A stretch of 13,670 nt of DNA from JBFIHF01 sp964411125 (GTDB lineage Bacteria; Myxococcota_A; Bradymonadia; Bradymonadales; Bradymonadaceae). Each line of letters begins with the position of its first letter. The first letter of the stretch is position 1. A program made the translations under genes and the position numbers. The DNA lies in contig CAYPJU010000115.1 of the NCBI GenBank assembly GCA_964411125.1, forward strand, positions 1 through 13,670. The letters run 5' to 3'. Under the pieces are notes generated by a model. The model did no database searches. It saw only the letters and a program-made list of their open reading frames with translations, and had not been told where the DNA came from. This document shows positions 1 through 7,306 of this stretch, piece by piece.

Positions 1-1112
1 GAGCGCCAGTTGTAGGTCACGTTCGCGACGACGAGGTCGAACTTCTCGTCGGGGTTGGCGTTGAGCCAGCGGCGCCCGTCGTCGATGACCCAGGTGACCC
101 GTGGGTCGTCGAGAAGCATGGACTGCGGCTCTCGGCTCGCGATGACGCGCGGCCACAGCGATTCGATCTCGACGATCACGAGCTCCTCGACGCCGGGCGC
201 GTTCGCGAGCACCGCTGCCCACGAGCCAGTCGCCAGTCCAATGCATAGGATTCGTTTGGGCGCGGGGTGAACGATCGGCCCTGCATAGGCTCGGAAGATG
301 CCGTTCTTGTCGTGGACGAGGTCGACCGAGAACGTGCCGTCGTACACGCCGCCGCTCAGCGCCCGACCGTCCGGCGTGATCGCGACCACACCCCCGCGCC
401 CCTCGTAAATCTCCGCGAACGCCGGCTTCTCGTCGACCTGGTCCCAGTAGAAAAGCTCGTCCCAGATCCCCTCGTACGCCGGCGGGACCACGAGCCAGAC
501 CCCCGCCACCGCGGCGACCGTGATCGCCGCGAGCCGTCCGCGCGCCACCTCCTCGTCGGTGAGGCCCACCACGAAGTAGAGGAGGAACCCCGCCGTCGCG
601 AGGAGCACGGTCAGCTCCATCAGCGTGAAGACGTCGAAGAGGACGAACCCCGTCAGCGCGGAGCCGGCGACCGAGCCGACGATGTTGGCTGCGTAGAGCC
701 ACGAGACCCGCGAACCGACGTCGGAATCGGGCGGGACCGCCCAGTGCGTCAGGAGCGGGAAGAGGAACCCGAGCGCGACGGCGCCGACCCCGAACATCGC
801 CAGCGCGGCATAGTAAGGGACGCCCAGCGTCAGCAGGTCGGCGAACGTCGCTCCGACAAGGGCCCCGATGACGTTGCCGACCAGCAGCGCGATCCGAGTC
901 GCCCGCAGGACGGAGCGCCCGCTCGCGACGACGCGCTCCGCGCCGAGCGACCCGAGCGCGATCCCGACCAGGTAGCACCCGAGCAGCAGCGGAAAGGTCG
1001 CCAGCGTGCTCGACGCGGCGAACGACGCGAGCCGGTACCACAACAACTCGTACGACAGCGCGATGAACCCACCCGCTGCGATCACCACCGCGCCGATCCA
1101 GAGCCGCCTCAT
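1..1112 (-). CDS. Membrane-anchored spermidine-synthase-like protein, second half of a split pair (3' end beyond window)
   Basis: The reading frame is open from ATG at 1112 to the window edge (370 residues, no stop seen). Residues 1-210 are a hydrophobic unit of about six membrane segments, opening with GFIALSYELLWYR (15-27), a signature of the fused MFS/spermidine synthase family. From about residue 235 a soluble Rossmann-type domain follows: nucleotide-binding loop GLATGSW (292-298), acidic strand VEIE (314-317), DDPRVTWVIDDGRRWL (335-350) and FDLVVAN (358-364). In true aminopropyltransferases the last motif carries the catalytic Asp (YDxIixD). Here that place is Asn364, so polyamine synthesis is doubtful and substrate and reaction are unknown. 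The start overlaps the upstream gene's stop as ATGA, which implies translational coupling. Family assignment is firm and function is not. Confidence 0.85.
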   Translation of the reverse strand, partial: MRRLWIGAVVIAAGGFIALSYELLWYRLASFAASSTLATFPLLLGCYLVGIALGSLGAERVVASGRSVLRATRIALLVGNVIGALVGATFADLLTLGVPYYAALAMFGVGAVALGFLFPLLTHWAVPPDSDVGSRVSWLYAANIVGSVAGSALTGFVLFDVFTLMELTVLLATAGFLLYFVVGLTDEEVARGRLAAITVAAVAGVWLVVPPAYEGIWDELFYWDQVDEKPAFAEIYEGRGGVVAITPDGRALSGGVYDGTFSVDLVHDKNGIFRAYAGPIVHPAPKRILCIGLATGSWAAVLANAPGVEELVIVEIESLWPRVIASREPQSMLLDDPRVTWVIDDGRRWLNANPDEKFDLVVANVTYNWR

Positions 1113-1732
1113 CGAGCCACCTCGTCGGTCACCGAAGGTCGCAGCACGAAGTATGCGGCAGCGGCAGCCACGAAGTTGCAACACGCCGCGGCGTAGGTCG
1201 CCCCTTCGAGGCCGAGGCGCGACAGCAACAGGAACGCGGCGAGGAAACAGGCGATGGCCGACCCGAACGTGTTCGCGAAGTATAGGAGCGACACGGACTC
1301 TCCGACCTTCATCCCCGCGCGTACGCAGTGTGTGATCAACAGCGGCAGGGTCGCCCCCATCAGCGTCGTCGGGATCACGACCACCGCGAACGACGCCACC
1401 CCTGCGACCAACAACGGCGCCCCCGCGAGCGCGTGATTCAGCGCCGCGAACACATCCGACGAGAAGACGCCGAACACCGCGATCCCCGCCTCCGCGATCG
1501 CGAACAGCTTCACCAGCGACATCGAGGTCCGCCGCGAGACCTCACCCCCGGCCAGGCTCCCCACCCCGAGCCCCAGCATGAACGCCGCCACCACCAGCGT
1601 CACCGACTCCGCGTTCGTCCCGAACGTCATGAACAGGTAGCGCTGCCACACGATCTGGTAGATCAGCGCCGCCAACCCCGACAGCCCGAACAGCAGATAA
1701 AGGTATGAAGGGACTGGCTCCTGCTCCCGCAC
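1109..1732 (-). CDS. Six-helix membrane protein, first half of a split MFS/spermidine-synthase-like pair
   Basis: A 207-residue, very hydrophobic protein starting at GTG 1732, with GGAG about 7 nt upstream. It begins with the family signature GLSGLAALIYQIVWQR (16-31), followed by about six membrane segments. It has no soluble domain. Its landmarks recur in the same order in the downstream gene: the opening motif, FMLGLGVGS versus YLVGIALGS, and VGESVSLLYFANTFGS versus VGSRVSWLYAANIVGS. The two proteins therefore look like the duplicated halves of a 12-helix carrier normally fused to the synthase-like domain. The genes overlap by four bases (ATGA). A natural split is likelier than a sequencing frameshift because each half has its own start and a clean overlap, but a frameshift cannot be excluded. 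Confidence 0.85.
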   Translation of the reverse strand: MREQEPVPSYLYLLFGLSGLAALIYQIVWQRYLFMTFGTNAESVTLVVAAFMLGLGVGSLAGGEVSRRTSMSLVKLFAIAEAGIAVFGVFSSDVFAALNHALAGAPLLVAGVASFAVVVIPTTLMGATLPLLITHCVRAGMKVGESVSLLYFANTFGSAIACFLAAFLLLSRLGLEGATYAAACCNFVAAAAAYFVLRPSVTDEVAR

Positions 1733-1759
1733 AAAACTCTCCAGGCTGGCTCGACCCCT

Positions 1760-1765
1760 ATCATA
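1760..1765 (-). promoter_or_regulatory. Candidate -10 box for the split membrane-protein pair
   Basis: On the minus strand this reads TATGAT, one mismatch from TATAAT, about 28 nt before the GTG start at 1732. No convincing -35 box stands at the expected distance, so the call is weak. Confidence 0.3.
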
Positions 1766-1831
1766 GTTTACCGCCTACCCCACCGATAGCTCCCCTCCAC
1801 CCGCAGGCGCGAAACGCCACCCCCACCACGC

Positions 1832-1902
1832 GTGGTCGCGAACGAGGGGCTGCGATGGATGCCAGGGGGCGCTCCCATCCCAGTCCCCTCGTTCGCGACC
1901 AC
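1832..1902. repeat. Perfect 18-bp inverted repeat between divergent operons
   Basis: The left arm GTGGTCGCGAACGAGGGG (1832-1849) and right arm CCCCTCGTTCGCGACCAC (1885-1902) are exact reverse complements separated by 35 nt. The loop can pair further: CTG 1850-1852 with CAG 1881-1883, and GGATG 1857-1861 with CATCC 1876-1880. The right arm ends 3 nt before a TTGACT box that probably drives rpmH. It could be an operator for the divergent promoters, a cruciform, or a hairpin in a transcript. The arm sequence is not repeated elsewhere in the window. Confidence 0.85.
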
Positions 1903-1905
1903 AAC

Positions 1906-1934
1906 TTGACTGGCGCGTGGCGATATGGTTAGTT
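1906..1934 (+). promoter_or_regulatory. Candidate promoter of the rpmH operon
   Basis: TTGACT (1906-1911) matches the sigma-70 -35 consensus at five of six positions. Seventeen bases later stands TTAGTT (1929-1934), a poor but A/T-rich -10 match. TATGGT (1924-1929) looks better but is too close. Transcription from here would give a leader of roughly 80 nt before rpmH. The -35 call is firmer than the -10 call. Confidence 0.45.
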
Positions 1935-1950
1935 GCTTCGCCCTTCGCGC

Positions 1951-1999
1951 CCCGAAAAATCGGGCCGCGGGGAAGGCAAGTGAACCGGGCGAGGCCCGG
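1951..1999 (+). other. Two small hairpins in the rpmH leader
   Basis: CCCGA (1951-1955) and TCGGG (1960-1964) pair around an AAAA loop. CCGGGC (1985-1990) and GCCCGG (1994-1999) pair around GAG. Both lie between the putative promoter and the rpmH ribosome-binding site. The second ends 11 nt before the GAGG motif, so it could modulate translation. The structure follows from the sequence and the function is a guess. Confidence 0.45.
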
Positions 2000-2019
2000 A
2001 AAAATGTTTGAGGCATGTC

Positions 2020-2172
2020 ATGACGAAACGTACGTATCAGCCCAGCCGTCGCAAGCGCGCCCGCACCCACGGCTTCCGCGCTCGGAAAAGCACTCGTGGA
2101 GGACGTCAGGTCCTCAAGCGCCGCCGCTCCAGAGGCCGCAAGAAGCTCGCACCTTCGGGCCACCGCAAGTAA
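2020..2172 (+). CDS. rpmH: 50S ribosomal protein L34
   Basis: This is a 50-residue, extremely Arg/Lys-rich protein. It begins MTKRTYQPSRRKRARTHGF and continues through FRARKSTRGGRQVLKRRR, matching the L34 signature (KRTYQPS, RTHGFRxRxxTxxGRxVLxxRR) over the family's usual 44-50 residues. L34 is a structural protein of the large ribosomal subunit that binds 23S rRNA. The ATG at 2020 is preceded by GAGG (2010-2013) at good spacing; the nearby ATG at 2015 is out of frame. rnpA follows after 12 nt, the standard bacterial arrangement. The C-terminal extension (LAPSGHRK) is a little longer than usual. Confidence 0.97.
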   Translation: MTKRTYQPSRRKRARTHGFRARKSTRGGRQVLKRRRSRGRKKLAPSGHRK

Positions 2173-2184
2173 GCGACGACGGGT

Positions 2185-2562
2185 GTGATTGACTTTCGAT
2201 CCGACGAGCGGCTCCGAAAAGAGGAGCGACTTCGCCAACGATCGGAGTTTCGCCACACCCAGCGAGGGGGACGCGCATCGTCCCCCCACCTCGTCGTCTA
2301 CGCGCGCGCCAACGAACACGGTTGGTCGCGCATCGGAATCACGGTGACCCGCAAAGTCGGTCCGGCCAACATCCGGAACCGATGGAAACGAAGGCTTCGT
2401 GAGATTTTTCGAAGGAACAAGGCGGCACACCCTTCCGGTTACGATTTCGTCGTCATCGTGAAGCATTCGGCACCCGAGCATCCGTCGATCGACGATTTGC
2501 GCCGAGAGCTACTGGACACGATGCGCAGAGCAGCGGACCGAAGCGATGAGCGACGGAAGTGA
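2185..2562 (+). CDS. rnpA: Ribonuclease P protein component
   Basis: A 125-residue basic protein. The family hallmark RNRWKRRLREIFR lies at residues 64-76, preceded by the typical strand RIGITVTRKVG (49-59) and followed by YDFVVIVK (86-93). The protein binds the RNase P RNA and helps it recognise the 5' leader of pre-tRNA. The start is GTG 2185, 12 nt after the rpmH stop, with only a weak GGG ribosome-binding signal; translation is probably coupled to rpmH. The last 17 nt overlap the start of yidD in another frame, a common arrangement for this pair. Confidence 0.95.
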   Translation: MIDFRSDERLRKEERLRQRSEFRHTQRGGRASSPHLVVYARANEHGWSRIGITVTRKVGPANIRNRWKRRLREIFRRNKAAHPSGYDFVVIVKHSAPEHPSIDDLRRELLDTMRRAADRSDERRK

Positions 2563-2806
2563 ACTTCAACCGATCGAAACAGATCGCCCCAGCCTACCGG
2601 CTCGCCTCGGGATCGCCGCCGTACGCGGCTATCAGAAGTACATCTCTTCGTGGACACCCGCGTCGTGTCGGTTCAACCCGACCTGTTCTCAGTACACGCT
2701 CGAAGCGATCCGAAAGTACGGATTCGTGCGTGGAAGCTGGCTCGGAGCGCGCCGTATCGGCCGCTGCCATCCTTTCCATCCCGGCGGGCACGACCCGGTC
2801 CCCTGA
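2546..2806 (+). CDS. yidD: Membrane protein insertion efficiency factor YidD
   Basis: An 86-residue protein with the full YidD signature: RGYQKYISSWTPASCRFNPTC, then SQYTLEAIRKYG, then RIGRCHPFHPGGHDPVP. It keeps the conserved cysteines in CRF, PTCS and RCHP, and the terminal GGxDPVP. YidD is a small membrane-associated protein that assists insertion of proteins by YidC. ATG 2546 lies inside the end of rnpA (17-nt overlap). Length and start agree with the family, where the segment before the YQ motif is short and variable. yidC begins 36 nt downstream. Confidence 0.95.
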   Translation: MSDGSELQPIETDRPSLPARLGIAAVRGYQKYISSWTPASCRFNPTCSQYTLEAIRKYGFVRGSWLGARRIGRCHPFHPGGHDPVP

Positions 2807-2842
2807 AGCGTCGACGATGACGCGCGATTCGCAGGAAGCGTA

Positions 2843-4513
2843 GTGGAGCAGCAACAAGACGATTTCGACCAGAAACGGTTCCTGGTGGCGATGATCCTCA
2901 GCGGGCTCATCCTCGTCGTCTGGCAGGCGTTCTTCGCGCCTCCGCCGGCGCCCCCCGCCGACACCACCACGCAGACCAACGCCGCGATCGAGAAGTCCGC
3001 CGACGACACGACCGCGGACCAGGCCGACGGCGAGCCCGCGAAGCTCGCCCCCTCGGAAGCAGCGCCCGCCGAAGACCTCCCCGTCCTCACCCAGAAGCTC
3101 GACACCGAGTGGTCGAACCTCGAGTTCACCACGCGCGGCGCGCGGATGACGCACGCCAGCGTCAACAAGCCCGAGCAGTACCAGGTCGAGGGCGACCTCC
3201 TGAAAGGGACCCCCAAAGATTCGATCCACTACCCGTTCGGGCTCCACTTCACGCAGAACTCGATCGCCCTCCATCGTGATCTGATCTGGGCCTTCGACGA
3301 GTCGAAGAGCGTGAAGAGCGACGACGGAGGCTACGAAAAACTCGTCTACAGGCACGACGACCCCGCGGGTCGCTTCGCGATCGAGAAACGATTCGAAGCT
3401 GTCGAGGATGCGCCCTACCAGCTCGACATGACCGTCACGGTCCAGAACAACAGCGGCAAGACGATCTCCGACAACCTCGCCCTCGACATCACGAAGTGGA
3501 AGGACCCCGAGATCGAGACGAGCTTCCTCGACGTTCGTCCCAACGAGCCCGAGACGATCTGCGCCACCGAAGACGACATCGAGCGGGAGCTCTTCTCGGC
3601 GATCGAGACCCCGCTCGCCTTCGACGAGACCCCGACGAAGTGGGGCGCGATCGACTCGCGCTACTTCCTCTTCTCGGCGCTGCCGGCCGTCCCGTCCAAG
3701 AAGTGCACGATGGAGATCCTCGATTCGCAGTTCCTGCGCACCCGGCTCATCCAGCCGGAGTTCGAGATCGCCTCGGGCGACGCCTACACGTCGAAATACC
3801 GCCTCTTCGTCGGACCCAAAGACTACGACATCCTCGAGCAGGTCGGCGCCGGCATGGAGAACGCCGTCGACTTCGGCATCTGGACGTTCCTCGCCCGCCC
3901 GTTCCGCTGGCTCCTCGTGACTTTCCACGGCTGGGTCGGCAACTGGGGACTCGCGATCATCATGCTCACCTTCCTGATCCGCATCATCATCTGGCCGATC
4001 AACCAGAAGGTGTACGTCAACAGCGAGCGGATGAAGGAGCTGCAGCCCAAGCTCAATGAGATCCGCGAGAAGTACAAAGACGACCAGCAACGCCTCGGCG
4101 AAGAGACGATGAAGGTCTGGAAAGAACACGGCGTCAGCCCGCTCGGCTGCCTACCAATGGTGCTCCAGTTCCCGATCTTCCTGTCGCTCTACTTCATGAT
4201 CTTGCACTCGTCGGAGCTCTACCAGGCCGATTTCATCCTCTGGTACACCGACCTGTCCTCCTCCGACCCCTATTTCGTGCTCCCCATCCTGATGGGGATC
4301 GTGATGTTCGTGCAGCAGAGCATGATGACGGTGGAGACGCCGAACCCGCAGATGGCGACGATGATGAAGGTGATGCCGATCATGTTCACCGTCTTCATGC
4401 TCTTCTTGCCATCCGGGGTCGTTCTCTACTACTTCGTGAGCTTGATCATCGGCCTCGTCCAGCAGTTCTGGATTCGCAGAAGCTACGCAGCAAAGAAGGC
4501 ACAGGCCGCCTGA
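2843..4513 (+). CDS. yidC: Membrane protein insertase YidC
   Basis: A 556-residue Oxa1/YidC-family insertase of the Gram-negative type. It has an N-terminal membrane anchor after QKRFLVAMILSGLILVVWQ (about residues 11-30), an acidic Ala/Pro linker, a large periplasmic beta-domain (about 90-330), and the conserved C-terminal core from about 345. The core contains NWGLAIIMLTFLIRIIIWP with the groove arginine at 380, the cytoplasmic helical hairpin (MKELQPKLNEIREKYKDD) and the segment VSPLGCLPMVLQFPIFLSLY. It inserts and folds inner-membrane proteins alone or with SecYEG. The GTG start at 2843 is supported by AGGA at 2833-2836 and by the position of the QKR motif just before the first membrane segment. 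Confidence 0.97.
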   Translation: MEQQQDDFDQKRFLVAMILSGLILVVWQAFFAPPPAPPADTTTQTNAAIEKSADDTTADQADGEPAKLAPSEAAPAEDLPVLTQKLDTEWSNLEFTTRGARMTHASVNKPEQYQVEGDLLKGTPKDSIHYPFGLHFTQNSIALHRDLIWAFDESKSVKSDDGGYEKLVYRHDDPAGRFAIEKRFEAVEDAPYQLDMTVTVQNNSGKTISDNLALDITKWKDPEIETSFLDVRPNEPETICATEDDIERELFSAIETPLAFDETPTKWGAIDSRYFLFSALPAVPSKKCTMEILDSQFLRTRLIQPEFEIASGDAYTSKYRLFVGPKDYDILEQVGAGMENAVDFGIWTFLARPFRWLLVTFHGWVGNWGLAIIMLTFLIRIIIWPINQKVYVNSERMKELQPKLNEIREKYKDDQQRLGEETMKVWKEHGVSPLGCLPMVLQFPIFLSLYFMILHSSELYQADFILWYTDLSSSDPYFVLPILMGIVMFVQQSMMTVETPNPQMATMMKVMPIMFTVFMLFLPSGVVLYYFVSLIIGLVQQFWIRRSYAAKKAQAA

Positions 4514-4553
4514 ACTTTCACGCCGCACCCAACTTTCACCGGACGTGACACCC

Positions 4554-5651
4554 ATGGCTGAAGACAAAAAGACCGACGACGCCGAGAAGGCGAAGAAGAC
4601 CGCCGCGAAAAAGCCCGCCGCCAAGAAGGCGGCCGCCAAGAAACCTGCGGCCAAGAAGACCACGGCGAAGAAGACCACCGCCAAGAAGTCGACGAAGAAA
4701 GCGGAGTCCGAGGACGCCGCCGCCGACAAAGAGACCGCGAAGAAGACCACCGCGAAGAAGACCACGGCCAAGAAATCGACGGCCAAAAAGTCGACCAAGA
4801 AAGCGGACGCCGAAGACGAAGCGGCCGAGAAGAAGACCACCGCGAAGAAGTCGACCGCGAAGAAGACCACCGCGAAGAAGACCACCGCCAAAAAGACGGC
4901 GAAGAAGGCCGACGAGCCGGCAGAAGCGGAGGCCGAGGCGAAGTCCGACACGGCCGCCAGGAAGACGACCAAGAAGTCGACCGCGAAGAAGACCACCGCG
5001 AAGAAGACTGCGAAGAAAGCCGACGACAAAGAAGAGGCCGCCGAGGCCGAGGCGAAGCCTGCCGAGAAGAAGGCCGCGAAGAAGACGGCCGCCAAATCGA
5101 CGAAGAAGGCTGCCGCCAAGGCGGACGACGGGAAAGCGCAGGACAAGAGCGCAGAAGACGACGCCGATTCGAAGCTCCCGCAGGACGCCGAAGGCCTCGC
5201 GGCTGCTTCCAAGGAGATGCTCGTCGGACTCTTCCAGCGGATGCTCCTCGACGTCACCGTCGACACTCGCCTGAAGGGCAAGGAGCTCCACATCGACGTT
5301 GCAGGAGCCGACGCGTCACAACTCCTGGGGCGCTCGCAGTCGTCACCGAAGTCGCTCGAGTCGATCCAGTCTCTGATCAAGTCGTCACTTCAGAGCCGCA
5401 AGACGAGCGACGTGTCGATCACGATCGACGTCGGCGGCTTCCGTCAGAAACGGTCCGACCGGCTCGAGTCGCTCGCCAGCTCGCTCGCAGAAGTCGCGGG
5501 TCGCGCCGGCCAGCCGGTCGTCGTCGCGGGCCTCAACTCGTTCGAGCGTCGCGTCGTCCACAACGCCCTGGACGGTAACGACGACGTGAAGACCGAAAGC
5601 GAGGGCTACGGCTCGTTCCGTAAGCTCCGCGTCGAGCCTCAGAAGTCGTGA
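4554..5651 (+). CDS. jag: Jag/KhpB-like KH-R3H RNA-binding protein with a histone-H1-like tail
   Basis: From ATG 4554 the protein is 365 residues; an in-frame GTG at 4545 is an alternative and neither has a strong ribosome-binding site. Residues 1 to about 210 are low-complexity Lys/Ala/Thr repeats (TTAKK, STAKK, PAAKK) with acidic breaks, like bacterial histone-H1-like tails. The last 155 residues are the Jag core. A KH-like domain (about 220-292) keeps the spacing of the family, but the GxxG loop reads GRSQ (259-262), lacking the second Gly. An R3H domain follows (about 310-362) with R332-x3-H336 and VKTESEG...RKLRVEP. The usual Jag-N domain is absent. Position between yidC and mnmE is standard for jag. 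Jag binds RNA in other bacteria; the tail's role is unknown. The stop overlaps mnmE as GTGA. Confidence 0.92.
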   Translation: MAEDKKTDDAEKAKKTAAKKPAAKKAAAKKPAAKKTTAKKTTAKKSTKKAESEDAAADKETAKKTTAKKTTAKKSTAKKSTKKADAEDEAAEKKTTAKKSTAKKTTAKKTTAKKTAKKADEPAEAEAEAKSDTAARKTTKKSTAKKTTAKKTAKKADDKEEAAEAEAKPAEKKAAKKTAAKSTKKAAAKADDGKAQDKSAEDDADSKLPQDAEGLAAASKEMLVGLFQRMLLDVTVDTRLKGKELHIDVAGADASQLLGRSQSSPKSLESIQSLIKSSLQSRKTSDVSITIDVGGFRQKRSDRLESLASSLAEVAGRAGQPVVVAGLNSFERRVVHNALDGNDDVKTESEGYGSFRKLRVEPQKS

Positions 5652-7003
5652 GCAAAACGATCGCCGCCGTCGCGACCCCTCCGGGGCGGGGCGGCGTCGG
5701 TATCGTCCGCGTCAGCGGCCCCGACGCCGAGACGACGCTCCGCGCGCTCGTCTCCGACTGGCCGACCGACCACCCCTCCCACAAACTGCGCCTCTGCGAC
5801 GTGGCAGCCCCCGACGGAGCACCGATCGATCGCGCGCTCTGCGTCGTCTACCGCGCTCCCGCCAGCTTCACCGGTGAGGAGGTCGTCGAAGTGCAGTGCC
5901 ACGGCGGACCCGTCGTCCTGCGTAAGGCGCTCGACGCCTGCATCGCCGCAGGGTGTCGGGTCGCCCGCCCCGGCGAGTTCACCGAACGCGCCTTCCTCAA
6001 CGGCAAGCTCGACCTCACCCAAGCCGAGGCCGTCGCCGACCTCGTCAACGCGACCACCGAAACCGCCCACGCCCTCGCGCTCGAACACCTCGACGGCTCA
6101 CTCGGCGCAGCGATCCGAGCGGGACTACAGAAGTTGACCGAGGCGATGGTCCTCGTCGAAGCCGCGATCGACTTCAGCCACGAAGAGCACGTCTACCAGA
6201 TCCAAAGGGAGGAGATCCGCGGGCGCCTCGTCCCCCTCCTCGGCGAGCTGCGCGCCCTCCGGGACCGGTTCGACAGCGGACGCCGCAGGCGGGAGGGTGT
6301 GCGCGTCGTGGTCCTCGGCCCCCCCAACGCCGGGAAGTCGACCCTCTTCAACCTCTTGGTCGAAGACGAGCGTGCGATCGTCACCGACATCGCCGGGACC
6401 ACCCGAGACTGGCTCGAGGAAGAGCTCGTCCTCGACGGCGTTCGAGTCCGCCTCGTCGACACCGCCGGGCTCCGTCGCGCGTCCGATGCAGTCGAGACGA
6501 TCGGCATCGAACGAAGCCGCACCCTCGGTGCCCGAGCAGACGTCGCGCTCTTCGTCCTCGATCGCACCCAGGAGCTCGATCCCGAAGCCCGCACCGAGCT
6601 CGCCGCGCAGGCCGAACGCGGCCGCCCGCTCCTGGTGTGCCGCAACAAAGCCGACATCGACGGCGACTCGCTCCTCCCCGACGAACTCTCCGGCGAAGTC
6701 TTCGATACCTCTTTCGCCACCGGGGACGGTGTGCGAGAGCTCGTCGCGCGACTCACCGATCTCGCCCACGAACTGACCGCCGCGGAGGGCGTCCTCATCA
6801 GCCGCGCCCGCCATCTGGAGGCCGTGGTCACCGCCATCGACGCCCTCGAACGAACCCTCGAGGGGCTCGACGCCGAAGCCGAACACGAGCTCCTCGCCCT
6901 CGACCTCCGCGACGCCCTCGATGCACTCGGGACGATCGTCGGGCACGTCTCCACCGACGACATCCTCGCCAAGATCTTCGGCGAGTTCTGCGTCGGGAAG
7001 TGA
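5648..7003 (+). CDS. mnmE: tRNA uridine-5-carboxymethylaminomethyl synthesis GTPase MnmE (TrmE)
   Basis: A complete 451-residue GTPase. The N-terminal tetrahydrofolate-binding domain starts with TIAAVATPPGRGGVGIVRVSG and carries the ERAFLNGKLDLTQAEAV helix entry (113-129). The G domain has G1 GPPNAGKS (224-231), G2 GTTRD (250-254), G3 DTAG (271-274) and G4 NKAD (333-336). The C-terminus ends in the diagnostic FCVGK (447-451), which holds the conserved cysteine. With MnmG it modifies the wobble uridine of several tRNAs. GTG 5648 overlaps the jag stop (GTGA), implying coupled translation. No mnmG follows here, so the partner must be elsewhere. The stop codon forms part of a heptad repeat (next entry). 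Confidence 0.97.
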   Translation: MSKTIAAVATPPGRGGVGIVRVSGPDAETTLRALVSDWPTDHPSHKLRLCDVAAPDGAPIDRALCVVYRAPASFTGEEVVEVQCHGGPVVLRKALDACIAAGCRVARPGEFTERAFLNGKLDLTQAEAVADLVNATTETAHALALEHLDGSLGAAIRAGLQKLTEAMVLVEAAIDFSHEEHVYQIQREEIRGRLVPLLGELRALRDRFDSGRRRREGVRVVVLGPPNAGKSTLFNLLVEDERAIVTDIAGTTRDWLEEELVLDGVRVRLVDTAGLRRASDAVETIGIERSRTLGARADVALFVLDRTQELDPEARTELAAQAERGRPLLVCRNKADIDGDSLLPDELSGEVFDTSFATGDGVRELVARLTDLAHELTAAEGVLISRARHLEAVVTAIDALERTLEGLDAEAEHELLALDLRDALDALGTIVGHVSTDDILAKIFGEFCVGK

Positions 7004-7041
7004 GGTTCGACGCTTGAGGCTCGAGGCTTGAGGCTTGAGGC
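7000..7041 (+). repeat. Heptad repeat starting at the mnmE stop codon
   Basis: Six consecutive 7-bp words: GTGAGGT, TCGACGC, TTGAGGC, TCGAGGC, TTGAGGC, TTGAGGC. The mnmE stop TGA (7001-7003) is inside the first word. The same words recur inverted at 7228-7276, so the 250-300-bp spacer is bracketed by inverted heptads. Confidence 0.85.
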
Positions 7042-7047
7042 GGTTTC

Positions 7048-7072
7048 GGTGAGCGGGCGTCTCGCCCGGCTC
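7048..7072 (+). repeat. GGTGAG-hairpin element, copy A
   Basis: The element reads GGTGAG, CGGGCG, loop TCT, CGCCCG, unpaired G, CTC. The stem is GAG-CGGGCG with CGCCCG-(G)-CTC. It lies 44 nt after the mnmE stop, in the mnmE sense orientation. No T-rich tract follows, so it is not a classical intrinsic terminator. Family copies are at 9092, 9281 (minus), 11338 and 11537-11755 (minus). Confidence 0.85.
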
Positions 7073-7114
7073 CCTCGACGGTCGGCTCGCTGTCGCTCGC
7101 GGGGAGGCCGTGTA

Positions 7115-7189
7115 GCCGCCGAAGGCGGCAAACCCGGGGATCGGTCGCACGCGGCTATGCCGTGCTTCGCACGGGCGCCGCTTCGCGGC
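7115..7189 (+). repeat. Cluster of three trinucleotide-loop hairpins
   Basis: Three perfect short hairpins stand close together: GCCGCC-GAA-GGCGGC (7115-7129), CCGTGC-TTC-GCACGG (7160-7174) and GCCGC-TTC-GCGGC (7177-7189). They fill the body of the spacer between mnmE and the Kazal lipoprotein; no gene is supported there. None is followed by a T-tract. Confidence 0.7.
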
Positions 7190-7227
7190 TGTTTCGGGGC
7201 GCGGGTTCGTGCGGGCGCCGAACTCAG

Positions 7228-7276
7228 GCCTCACCCCTCACGCCTCAAGCCGCAAGCCTCGAGCCTCGAGCCTCAA
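7228..7276 (-). repeat. Inverted heptad repeat closing the mnmE-lipoprotein spacer
   Basis: Seven contiguous 7-bp words: GCCTCAC, CCCTCAC, GCCTCAA, GCCGCAA, GCCTCGA, GCCTCGA, GCCTCAA. Read on the minus strand they are the words of 7000-7041 (TTGAGGC, TCGAGGC, GTGAGGx). The block ends 2 nt before the candidate promoter of the next gene. Confidence 0.85.
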
Positions 7277-7277
7277 A

Positions 7278-7306
7278 TTGACCCGCATCCGCATCTTCAC
7301 TACAAA
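7278..7306 (+). promoter_or_regulatory. Candidate sigma-70 promoter of the Kazal lipoprotein
   Basis: TTGACC (7278-7283, five of six) and TACAAA (7301-7306, four of six) are separated by exactly 17 bp, just after the inverted heptads. Transcription would start near 7313 and give a leader of about 60 nt before ATG 7373. Confidence 0.55.

Noticed and set aside
1733..2019. Replication origin next to rpmH
   Set aside because: rpmH often neighbours dnaA and oriC, but I saw no DnaA-box (TTATNCACA) cluster, no AT-rich unwinding region and no dnaA.
2594..5380. Long minus-strand open frames opposite yidC and jag (up to 511 codons)
   Set aside because: They mirror strongly supported genes in GC-rich DNA, are Arg/Val/Glu-biased, and show no recognisable domains.
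7048..7072. Copy A as a classical rho-independent terminator
   Set aside because: The stem is strong, but the bases that follow are C/G-rich with no T-tract; the same holds at the other copies.
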